From: Actinomycetes bacterium
GTDB lineage: Bacteria > Actinomycetota > Actinomycetes > Streptosporangiales > Streptosporangiaceae
DNA: 64,000 bases
Direction: 5' to 3'
NCBI GenBank assembly: GCA_021793235.1
Contig: JAJYTD010000009.1
Span: 1 to 64,000, forward strand
Position numbers and translations under genes: made by a program. The notes below the pieces were generated by a model. That model was not told where the DNA came from, did not search any database, and saw only the letters and a list, made by a program, of their open reading frames with translations. Every line of letters starts with the position of its first letter. Position 1 is the stretch's first letter. Below, piece after piece: positions 8,774-17,567 of this stretch.

Positions 8774-9802
8774 TCAGGCCTCGCCCTCGGCGGCCTTGGC
8801 CAGTTCGGGGATGAAGTCGTCCATCGCCCACGGCAGGCTCAGCGGGTTCGGGGTCGACACGGCCATGGCGATGGTGGGGTCGGTGAAGGCGATGTAGCCG
8901 CCGTTCTCGACCGCCGGGATCTGCTGGAAGACGGAGTTGTCCTCCAGCTTCTTCTGGTCTTCTTCGGTGTTGTACCACATGACCATGACGTCGGCGTCGA
9001 TCGTGTCGGCCTCCTCCATGCTCATGATCCCGTAGAACGCGCCTTCCTCGGGTTCGAGGGTCTCGGTGACGCCGGCGGGGGTGAAGCCGAGCTGCTTCAT
9101 CAGCTCGGGGCGGGCCTCGCCCTCGACATAGAACGCGAGCTGCCCGTCGGGCATGACGGTGCCGATGACGAAGGTCTTGTCGGCGAACTCGGGGTGCTCC
9201 TCGGCCAGTCCGGCGATGTAGTCCTCGGTGTCATCGACCAGCTGCTGCGCCTCGTCCTCCTGGCCGACGGCCTTGCCGATCGTCAGGGACTGCTCCTTCC
9301 AGCCCGTCATCCACGGCTGGTCCAGGTAGGGAATGGTCGGGGCGACCTGGGAGAGCTGCTCGTACTCGCTCTCCTCCATGCCCGACTGCACGCCGAGGAT
9401 GAGGTCGGGCTCGAGGGTGGCGACCTCTTCGGCGTCGATCCCGTCGTCGGTGTGCAGCAGGGTGGGCTTCTCCCCGCCCAGCTCCTCGATCTTCTCGACG
9501 TCCCAGGGGAGGTAGCCGTCCTCGCTCGCGTAGGTCGACTCGGCTAGGCCAACGGGGACGATGCCGAGTTCGAGCAGGGTCCCCTCATCGGACCAGCCGA
9601 CGGTGGCGATGCGTTCGGGCGTTCCGCTGATCTCGGTGGACCCGTAGACGTGCTCGATGGTCACCGACTCCCCGCCGCCCTCGGAGGCGTCTTCGGCGGT
9701 GCCGGTACCGCAACCGGTCGCGGCCAGTGCGACGGCCGCCGCAACCGCCGTGATCCGGGTGGCGTAGGGGGGAAAGGCGGAACGCCACGGAGGTGCTGGC
9801 AT
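8774..9802 (-). CDS. Iron-siderophore ABC transporter substrate-binding lipoprotein
   Basis: 342 aa from ATG 9802 (AGGGA 6 nt upstream). The N-terminus has a basic/hydrophobic signal and a lipobox with A-T-G-C at about residues 28-31, so it should be an acylated lipoprotein. The body follows the FepB/FhuD-type fold: RIATVGWSDEGTLLELGIVPVG, then EPDLILGVQSGMEESEYEQLSQVAPTIPY. It captures a ferric siderophore outside the cell for an ABC importer. No permease or ATPase gene is adjacent, so it must use components encoded elsewhere. An iron box 59 nt upstream of the start indicates control by a DtxR/IdeR-type repressor. It converges with the Nudix gene across a short gap. Confidence 0.92.
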   Translation of the reverse strand: MPAPPWRSAFPPYATRITAVAAAVALAATGCGTGTAEDASEGGGESVTIEHVYGSTEISGTPERIATVGWSDEGTLLELGIVPVGLAESTYASEDGYLPWDVEKIEELGGEKPTLLHTDDGIDAEEVATLEPDLILGVQSGMEESEYEQLSQVAPTIPYLDQPWMTGWKEQSLTIGKAVGQEDEAQQLVDDTEDYIAGLAEEHPEFADKTFVIGTVMPDGQLAFYVEGEARPELMKQLGFTPAGVTETLEPEEGAFYGIMSMEEADTIDADVMVMWYNTEEDQKKLEDNSVFQQIPAVENGGYIAFTDPTIAMAVSTPNPLSLPWAMDDFIPELAKAAEGEA

Positions 9803-9860
9803 GCGAAATCCCTTTCTGCGGGGCACGATCGGCCATCGCCGGAGAACAGTCCGGCGATGG

Positions 9861-9879
9861 TGAGGCATGCCTATCCTAA
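9861..9879 (-). promoter_or_regulatory. Iron box (DtxR/IdeR/DmdR type)
   Basis: On the minus strand TTAGGATAGGCATGCCTCA matches the actinobacterial iron-box consensus TTAGGTTAGGCTAACCTAA at 14 of 19 positions. It is placed to repress the siderophore-binding gene when iron is plentiful. Confidence 0.7.
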
Positions 9880-9934
9880 GTCCTATTTGGCTCGTGTGGC
9901 CTGCCGGGGTGGCCTAGGGAGGGTTTGACGAAGG

Positions 9935-10150
9935 CTTTCGGATGAGCGAGCGGCCGTCCAGGCAATCTCTCGCAAGACGATTCGCGCAGATCATCCTGGT
10001 TGGCTGGGCAAGCGACATCGGCGCAGCGAGAGGCCCCTACTGCGCGCGCTTCGCGATTATCGCGCAGCGGGGGCCCTGCCTGGCGGCCGCGAGCCCGAAA
10101 TGATTCGGCAAACACGACCCAACCTCGGCGTCCGTGCCGAAAGATCATCC
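9935..10150. repeat. Nested inverted and direct repeats upstream of typA
   Basis: GCGGCCGTCCAGGCA (9950-9964) pairs with TGCCTGGCGGCCGC (10077-10090) with one bulged base. CTTTCGG (9935-9941) pairs with CCGAAAG (10137-10143). AGATCATCC occurs at 9988-9996 and again at 10142-10150. A strong hairpin sits inside (10032-10075). No gene is apparent in 9880-10269. The region could be a structured leader, an intergenic repeat element or a mobile-element remnant. Confidence 0.5.
10032..10075. repeat. Strong hairpin in the typA upstream region
   Basis: GGCCCC (10032-10037) pairs with GGGGCC (10070-10075) and CTGCGCG (10040-10046) with CGCGCAG (10061-10067), separated by a 2x2 internal loop. That gives 13 base pairs closing a 14-nt loop. 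Confidence 0.6.
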
Positions 10151-10269
10151 GCACCCGCCCGCACCCATCTGGACGGTTCGTTTCCCCGGGGGTGGGGCGC
10201 TACCGCATAAACTGGTTCATGGCCGCGGGAATCGCGGTTCTTCCCAGCACATGAGATCGAGACTTTCGC

Positions 10270-12156
<1,887 letters not shown>

Positions 12157-12300
12157 GGACTCGTCGACCCGGGCCGGGTAGGTCCAGAAGTCGAGAAACC
12201 TCGCGGATTCGTGGCGCTCCTCGGACGGCGGGCCTAGCCTTGGGTGGCAAGGGACCCGCACAGCAGCCGGGCCAGGCCCCGAGCCGGTAAGGACGATCCC

Positions 12301-13473
12301 ATGGCAGAGCCGCATGCCGTCGTGGTCGGAGGCGGTGTCGGCGGGCTGGCCGCGGCGCTGGCCCTCCACCGCATCGGCTGGGCGGTCACCGTGTGCGAAC
12401 GCGCGCCCGCCGTGGACCCGGTCGATGTCGGCCTGACCCTGGCCCCCAATGCGCTGCGCGCGCTGGACACCCTCGATGTGGGCCGGGACGTCCGCAAGGG
12501 GTCGGTGTTCCAGGGTCTCGTGTCGATCCGGCACAGGGACGGCCGGTGGATCGTGCGCACCTCGGAGGCTGATGCGCGGCAGCGCTTCGGCGACGCCGTC
12601 TGCGTGCTGCGCTACGCCGAGCTCGCCGGGATCCTGCTGGGCCGCCTGCCCGCTGGGGCCGTGCGTACCGCCACCCGGGTGACCGCGGTGAATCCGGGCG
12701 ACACCCGGCGCCCGGCCCAGGTGGTCACCGACGCGGGAGAGCTCACCGCCGACCTCGTGGTGGTGGCCGACGGCGCCCGCTCGACCATCCGCCCCGAGCT
12801 GTTCCTCGAACATCCCGGCGCCGTTTACGCCGGTTTCACCTGCTGGCGCGCCATCGCACCATGGTCGGCCGATGTCGTGCCGGAGTTCGGTGAGACGTGG
12901 GGCCAGGGGGGTGTGGCGGGGGTGCTGCCGCTCAGCGGTGGCGAAGTCTACTGCTACGCCACCGTCAACTCCCCGGCCGGCGCTTTCGCGGCGGACGAGA
13001 AAGCGGAACTGGTACGGCACCTGGAGGGCTGGCCCGCCCCGCTCCCGGAGCTTGTAGCGGCGGCGCGGCCCGAATCAGTGGTGCGTATGGACATCTGGCA
13101 CATCGACACCCCGCTGCCCGCCTACCACAAGGGCCGTGTGGCGCTGCTCGGTGATGCCGCCCACGCGATGACGCCCAACCTGGGGCAGGGCGCGTGCCAG
13201 GCCGTCGAGGACGCCGTTGTACTGGCGCACCATGTCAGCGGTTCCATGGCCTATGTCCCGACGGCGCTGCAGTCCTATACCGATGCCCGGCTGCCGCGCA
13301 CGTCCGGGATGGTGCAGCGGTCGGCGCAGCTTGCCGAGGCGGTGCAGAGCGAATCCCCGTTCCTCACAGGGGTGCGCGACACCCTGGCGGGCGTCGTCGG
13401 GCGCCTTGCCCCGCACCTGCTGGCCCACTACATCCGCCCCGTCAGCGACTGGCACCCGCCTGTCGACGCGTGA
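12301..13473 (+). CDS. FAD-dependent aromatic monooxygenase (paralogue 1)
   Basis: 390 aa from ATG 12301, with AAGGA 7 nt upstream. It is a class A flavin monooxygenase: Rossmann GGGVGGLAAALAL at the start, the DG motif (VVVADGARSTIR) near residue 160, and the FAD-ribityl motif GDAAHAMTPNLGQGACQAVEDA near residue 285. The family hydroxylates aromatic or polyketide-like substrates using NAD(P)H and O2. The gene ends 24 nt before the convergent TetR gene, and a close paralogue lies on the other side of TetR, so the three probably form one catabolic or detoxification unit. The substrate is unknown. Confidence 0.9.
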   Translation: MAEPHAVVVGGGVGGLAAALALHRIGWAVTVCERAPAVDPVDVGLTLAPNALRALDTLDVGRDVRKGSVFQGLVSIRHRDGRWIVRTSEADARQRFGDAVCVLRYAELAGILLGRLPAGAVRTATRVTAVNPGDTRRPAQVVTDAGELTADLVVVADGARSTIRPELFLEHPGAVYAGFTCWRAIAPWSADVVPEFGETWGQGGVAGVLPLSGGEVYCYATVNSPAGAFAADEKAELVRHLEGWPAPLPELVAAARPESVVRMDIWHIDTPLPAYHKGRVALLGDAAHAMTPNLGQGACQAVEDAVVLAHHVSGSMAYVPTALQSYTDARLPRTSGMVQRSAQLAEAVQSESPFLTGVRDTLAGVVGRLAPHLLAHYIRPVSDWHPPVDA

Positions 13474-13496
13474 GCGGGCGGCCGTGGCCCGGCCGG

Positions 13497-14093
13497 TCAC
13501 GGCCGCAGCAGAGCCCGGAGGAACGCGGCGGCGTTGACGCGCAGTTCGTCGCGTGACGGGGGGTCGGCAGAGCCGGAGCCGGCAAGAGAGTCGAAGAGCA
13601 CACCGTCCATCCAGGCGATCATCGTGCGCGCGTGGCGTTCGGGCGCTGGTGAGCCGAGTCCGCGCAGCACAGCGGTGACGGTTTCCCGCAACCCGCTGCC
13701 GATCCGGTTATAGGTCCGGCGCAGTTCCGGCCGCCGGTTGGCCTCCAGGGCCAGTTCGAAGCGGGCGAGTGTGTGCTCGGTGTCTCGGACCATCGCGGTG
13801 TGCAGGAAGTCGGCGGACAGTTCGGCGACCATGTCGATCGCCTCGGGGCGGGAGGCGGCGGGCAGGTTCTGGATGGCCGGTCCGGTCTCGCGGATCTCCG
13901 TATCGGCCAGGTGCTGGAGGGCGATCTCGACCAGCCGCGCCCGGGTGCGCGCGTGGTAGGAGGTCGAGCCGGGGGGCAGGCCGGCCGCCTCGTCGACGGC
14001 ACGGTGGGTGAGCCCGCGCAGTCCTCGGGCCGCGATGAGGCCCATGGCCGTTTGGGCGATCAGGTCGACTCGCCGGGTCCCCGTTTCCGTCAC
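13497..14093 (-). CDS. TetR-family transcriptional repressor
   Basis: 198 aa from GTG 14093. The N-terminal helix-turn-helix (LIAARGLRGLTHRAVDEAAGLPPGSTSYH) is TetR-like and the remainder is an all-helical ligand and dimerisation domain. A TAGAAT box ends 6 nt before the GTG, so the mRNA is probably leaderless. The gene is divergent from the monooxygenase at 14165, and the 71-bp gap contains overlapping palindromes, so it should repress itself and that monooxygenase, with an aromatic compound as the likely inducer (inference). Confidence 0.92.
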   Translation of the reverse strand: MTETGTRRVDLIAQTAMGLIAARGLRGLTHRAVDEAAGLPPGSTSYHARTRARLVEIALQHLADTEIRETGPAIQNLPAASRPEAIDMVAELSADFLHTAMVRDTEHTLARFELALEANRRPELRRTYNRIGSGLRETVTAVLRGLGSPAPERHARTMIAWMDGVLFDSLAGSGSADPPSRDELRVNAAAFLRALLRP

Positions 14094-14099
14094 CCCCGC

Positions 14100-14105
14100 A
14101 TTCTA
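14100..14105 (-). promoter_or_regulatory. -10 box TAGAAT for TetR, leaderless start
   Basis: On the minus strand TAGAAT ends 6 nt before GTG 14093. The operator overlaps where its -35 region would lie, consistent with autorepression. Confidence 0.55.
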
Positions 14106-14113
14106 TGGATCCG

Positions 14114-14145
14114 CTACAGGTATAGAGTCTCTACATCTGTAGAGA
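14114..14145. promoter_or_regulatory. TetR operator with two overlapping palindromes
   Basis: CTACAG (14114-14119) is mirrored by CTGTAG (14137-14142) around an inner TAGAGTCTCTA (14123-14133). TCTCTAC (14128-14134) is also mirrored by GTAGAGA (14139-14145). The two offset dyads in one 32-bp stretch could bind two TetR dimers cooperatively. Confidence 0.75.
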
Positions 14146-14164
14146 AATGGTGGGGAGGGTCGAT

Positions 14165-15367
14165 ATGGCCGAGCGGCGGGCCGTGGTGGTCGGTGCGGGG
14201 ATCGGCGGACTGACGGTCGCACGGGCACTTGCCGACGGCGGATGGGAGGTGACCGTCTGCGAGCGCGCACCGGGGCTGCGGCCGGCGGGCAGCGGCCTCG
14301 CTATCGCGCCGAACGCACTGCGCGGTCTGGATGTGATCGGAGAGGGCGAGGCGGTCCGGGAGCGGTCGGCGCTGGGCAGCGGCGGTATCCGAAGCTCCGA
14401 CGGCCGCTGGCTGATAGCCACCGACCTGGAGAAGCTCCGCGAGCGGTTCGGCGACACCATGGTCATCGTGCGCCGTTCGGAGCTGGTCGACCTGCTGGCG
14501 CGGGGGCTGCCCGACGGCGCGCTGCGGACCGGAACCGAGGTGGTCGAGGTAGACCCCGGAGACGAGGACCATCCGGCCCGTGTCCGCACAGCGGAGGGGA
14601 CGCGGACTGAAGCGGACCTCGTCGTCGCGGCCGACGGCATCGACTCCGTGCTCCGCCGCGCGCTGTTCCCAGCCCATCCCGGCCCCGCTTACTCCGGATT
14701 CACCGCCTGGCGCCTCGACGCCCCCGGGCTCGGGGAGGAGATCGCGGCGGCCGAGGTCTGGGGGCGGGGACTGCTCGCCGGGGCCATGCCCCTGGCGGAC
14801 GGTTCGGTCTATGCCTACTTCACCGCCAACGCCGCACCCGGGCAGAGAACGGCGGACGAGCGCGCGGAGCTGCTGCGCCGGTTCGGCTCCTGGCACGATC
14901 CCATCCCCCGGATCATCGCCGCGACCGCCGAGGAGGACATCCTCCGCAACGACGTGTGGTGGCTCCGCGAACCGCTGCCTGCGCTCCACACGGGCCGGGT
15001 GGCGCTGCTCGGCGACGCCGCGCACGCGATGACGCCCAACCTGGGGCAAGGGGCCTGCCAAGCCATCGAGGACGGGGTGACCCTGGCCCGCATGGTGGCG
15101 CCCCCGGGCGGGATCATGGCCGGACTCGCCGAGTACACGCGCGTGCGGCTGCCCCGCACCACCAGGATCGTTCGGCGCTCCGCCCGGGCCGGCGGCCTCC
15201 TGCAGTCGGAATCCCGGCTGGTCGCGGCCGTGCGCGACACTCTCATCGGCACGGTCGCCCGCTGTGCGCCCGGACTGTTCTACGGCGCGTTCGACCAGGT
15301 CTTCTCCTGGAGTCCACCGCAGGCGGGCGAGCCGGGCCCCGAAGCGGAGCCGCCGGACATGCGGTGA
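14165..15367 (+). CDS. FAD-dependent aromatic monooxygenase (paralogue 2)
   Basis: 400 aa from ATG 14165, preceded by GGGGAGGG with 5 nt spacing; an ATG at 14147 has no such site. Same architecture as the gene at 12301: GAGIGGLTVARAL, VVAADGIDSVLR, and GDAAHAMTPNLGQGACQAIEDG. Shared stretches such as VCERAP and AIAPNALRGLD versus TLAPNALRALD point to an old duplication. Its promoter lies across the TetR operator, so it is the likeliest direct target of that repressor. Substrate unknown; salicylate- or zeaxanthin-type epoxidase families are the nearest named groups. Confidence 0.9.
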   Translation: MAERRAVVVGAGIGGLTVARALADGGWEVTVCERAPGLRPAGSGLAIAPNALRGLDVIGEGEAVRERSALGSGGIRSSDGRWLIATDLEKLRERFGDTMVIVRRSELVDLLARGLPDGALRTGTEVVEVDPGDEDHPARVRTAEGTRTEADLVVAADGIDSVLRRALFPAHPGPAYSGFTAWRLDAPGLGEEIAAAEVWGRGLLAGAMPLADGSVYAYFTANAAPGQRTADERAELLRRFGSWHDPIPRIIAATAEEDILRNDVWWLREPLPALHTGRVALLGDAAHAMTPNLGQGACQAIEDGVTLARMVAPPGGIMAGLAEYTRVRLPRTTRIVRRSARAGGLLQSESRLVAAVRDTLIGTVARCAPGLFYGAFDQVFSWSPPQAGEPGPEAEPPDMR

Positions 15368-15540
15368 GGGCGGGGCGCGGGAACGGGCACGGCTCGCATC
15401 CCGCCCGGCCGGATGAGGTGACCATTTTCCGGGTGAACGGGTGGAACCGGCGCACGGCAAAGTACCGTCGGACTTTTTGTACATCCAGCGTGCACGGTGC
15501 CGCATGTGCCCTGGCCCCGCCGGACCGGAGAACGAATCGC

Positions 15541-16143
15541 GTGGACTACCTCCCTCTACTGTTGCTGCTACTACTGATCGTCGTGATCGCCGGGATCATC
15601 GTGCTGTGGCGGCGCGGTCGAAGCACCGCGGCGCCCGCGGCACCCGCCCCGCCGAGCGACCCCTTCGCCGACGTCGGCGAGACCCAGGGCGATCCGCTCA
15701 CCCTCAAGGTCGGCGACATGCTCGACTTCGGCGCCGAACGCACCTGGGTCCGCGGTTCCCTGCGGCTCACCGAAGGCGGCGCCACCTGGGCCGAGCATTT
15801 CCTGGAAGTCGAGGACGGCAAGCGCTGGCTCTCCGTCGAACAGGACCCCGACCTCACAATGGCGCTGTGGACCGGCCGCCCCGAACTCGACCTCACCCCG
15901 CACGGGCGGGAGGTCGAACTCGAAGGCGTCCGCTACCGCATCACCGAGCGCGGCACCGCCTCCTACCGTTCCGAAGGCACCACCGGCCTGCGTGCCCAGG
16001 GCGGCATGGACTACGCCGACTACGAGGGGCCCCGCGGCGAGCGCCTCTCATTCGAACGGTTCGACCATGGGCGCTGGGAGGCCTCCACCGGGACCACCGT
16101 CGGGCGCGGCGAATTCACCATCTACCCGGCCTCTGGGGACTGA
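15541..16143 (+). CDS. DUF4178 membrane-anchored protein
   Basis: 200 aa from GTG 15541. One N-terminal membrane helix (PLLLLLLLIVVIAGIIVLW, residues 4-22) is followed by a proline/alanine linker and a beta-rich DUF4178 domain with its characteristic GDMLDFGAERTWVRGSLRL and HFLEVEDGKRWLSVEQD segments. It is the first gene of a five-gene set (DUF4178, DUF2617, DUF4247, DUF350, aminopropyltransferase) recurrent in actinobacteria, and the spacing to the next gene is 4 nt. Its biochemical role is unknown; the context points to membrane-associated polyamine or lipid-like chemistry. Confidence 0.88.
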   Translation: MDYLPLLLLLLLIVVIAGIIVLWRRGRSTAAPAAPAPPSDPFADVGETQGDPLTLKVGDMLDFGAERTWVRGSLRLTEGGATWAEHFLEVEDGKRWLSVEQDPDLTMALWTGRPELDLTPHGREVELEGVRYRITERGTASYRSEGTTGLRAQGGMDYADYEGPRGERLSFERFDHGRWEASTGTTVGRGEFTIYPASGD

Positions 16144-16147
16144 TCCG

Positions 16148-16696
16148 GTGCACCAGACCCTGAACACTCCCTTCGCCGACACCCGCGCCGGCGAACTGCG
16201 GTGGAGCCTGGACCGGGCCGCGCTTCCCGCCCTGCTGTCGCGCACCTGCGAGGTGGGCGGCCACACGCTGGAACTGCGCGTGCTGGGCGCCTCCCACCAA
16301 GTACGGCTGGGTACGGCCGCAGGGGCGGTCACCGAGACCGTCGCCTGCGTTCCGGGCCTTGCCGGCGACCTTCCCGAACTGGCCGCCCCGACCGTGCCGG
16401 GACTGGCGGACTACACATTCACCAGCGCCGTCAGCGTGCTGGACCCCGCGGCGTTCGCGGCCGAGGTCGCGCGTATCCGCGCCGCGACGGCACGGGACCC
16501 GCACGGCCTGGTCGCCTCGTTTCCGGGCAGTCCGCACGCCCTCACCGTCCTGCGCTGCGAGCCTGCGGGGGAGTCGGGGCTGCGCTGGCACACCTGGCAC
16601 ACCTATCCGCAGACCGGGGAGCTGGTGGCCACCACGACCACATGCGAGCCCGCGGGCCCGGTAAGGGGTCCGAGAACGAGAGGAGCCGGCCCGTGA
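16148..16696 (+). CDS. DUF2617 protein
   Basis: 182 aa from GTG 16148, 4 nt after the preceding stop. It is soluble, with no signal or membrane helix. The pattern (ADYTFTSAVSVLDPAAFAAEVARIRA, GLVASFPGSPHALTVLRCE, LRWHTWHTYPQTGELVATTTTCEP) matches the DUF2617 group found in this operon. Function unknown. Its stop overlaps the start of the next gene by 4 nt (GTGA), indicating translational coupling. Confidence 0.87.
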   Translation: MHQTLNTPFADTRAGELRWSLDRAALPALLSRTCEVGGHTLELRVLGASHQVRLGTAAGAVTETVACVPGLAGDLPELAAPTVPGLADYTFTSAVSVLDPAAFAAEVARIRAATARDPHGLVASFPGSPHALTVLRCEPAGESGLRWHTWHTYPQTGELVATTTTCEPAGPVRGPRTRGAGP

Positions 16697-17091
16697 GAAG
16701 CGCCAGCAGCAAAGTCGGGTGGATCGTCGCCATCATCGCGGTGATCATCGGGGCCGGCGTGCTGTTCTCCGGCAGCAGCTGCGGCGACTACGACCGGGTC
16801 CAGGTGAGCTCGTACGACTCCTCGTTCGACCCCGACGACTGGGAGCTCACCGACTCCGGCATCCGGTACACGGGCGAGGACCGCTCCTTCGATGACCGGG
16901 CCCCCGCCGGTGCCGACAAGGGGGCCGACGGTAACTACTACAGGTACGACCCCGGCGACGGCGACTACGAGAAGAACGGCGACCACTACGAGTACGTCGG
17001 CTGCTCGGACGGCTCCAGCGGTTCCGGCGGCTGGATCTTCACCGGCGGAGGCAGCTCCTACCGGGGCGGCGGCTCCGGGTTCGGCAAGTGA
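16693..17091 (+). CDS. DUF4247 protein
   Basis: 132 aa from GTG 16693, with AGGAG 7-8 nt upstream and a 4-nt overlap with the previous gene. An N-terminal hydrophobic helix (WIVAIIAVIIGAGVLF) is followed by S-G-S-S-C, a weak lipobox-like site. The rest is an extracytoplasmic, acidic, tyrosine-rich domain ending in a glycine/serine-rich tail (GSSYRGGGSGFGK). This composition is typical of DUF4247. Two further cysteines may form a disulfide. Function unknown. Confidence 0.85.
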   Translation: MRSASSKVGWIVAIIAVIIGAGVLFSGSSCGDYDRVQVSSYDSSFDPDDWELTDSGIRYTGEDRSFDDRAPAGADKGADGNYYRYDPGDGDYEKNGDHYEYVGCSDGSSGSGGWIFTGGGSSYRGGGSGFGK

Positions 17092-17147
17092 CCCCTCGAC
17101 CACCCTCCCCCTTCTCTTCTCCAAGACAACGATAAGGAAATCCCCTG

Positions 17148-17567
17148 ATGTATCTCCTCACGGAGGCCGCGTCCGGCCTGGCCTACGGGGGTGTCGGCAT
17201 CGTCCTGATGATCCTCGGCTTCTTGATCGTGGACGTGCTCACCCCCGGCAGGCTGCACAACCTCATCTGGGAGCAGCGCAACCGCAACGCCGCCCTGCTG
17301 GCGGCCAGCAACCTGCTCGGCGTTGCCATCGTGGTGACCGTGGCCATCTGGGTGAGCGAGGCCGGCCTGGTCCAGGGGCTGCTCAGCACGGCGGTCTACG
17401 GCGCCGTCGGACTGATGCTCATGGGGCTGTCGTTCCTGCTGATCGACCTGTTCATCCCGGTCAAGCTGGGCAAGCTGCTGACCCAGGACGAGCCGCACCC
17501 CGCCGCCTGGATCAGCGCCGCGGCGCACATCGGTATCGCGCTCATGGTCGCGGCGGCGATCTCCTGA
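17148..17567 (+). CDS. DUF350 integral membrane protein
   Basis: 139 aa from ATG 17148 with AAGGAAA 7 nt upstream. Four hydrophobic helices are visible, in two similar pairs (GGVGIVLMILGFLIVDVLTPG and GAVGLMLMGLSFLLIDLFIPV), the internal repeat typical of DUF350. Its stop codon overlaps the start of the aminopropyltransferase gene (TGATG). DUF350 proteins are frequently linked to polyamine-synthase-like genes, but their activity is not established. Confidence 0.9.
   Translation: MYLLTEAASGLAYGGVGIVLMILGFLIVDVLTPGRLHNLIWEQRNRNAALLAASNLLGVAIVVTVAIWVSEAGLVQGLLSTAVYGAVGLMLMGLSFLLIDLFIPVKLGKLLTQDEPHPAAWISAAAHIGIALMVAAAIS

Noticed and set aside
12301-15367. A polyketide or antibiotic cluster
   Set aside because: Two FAD monooxygenases and a TetR gene alone, with no synthase or ligase nearby, do not make a biosynthetic cluster.
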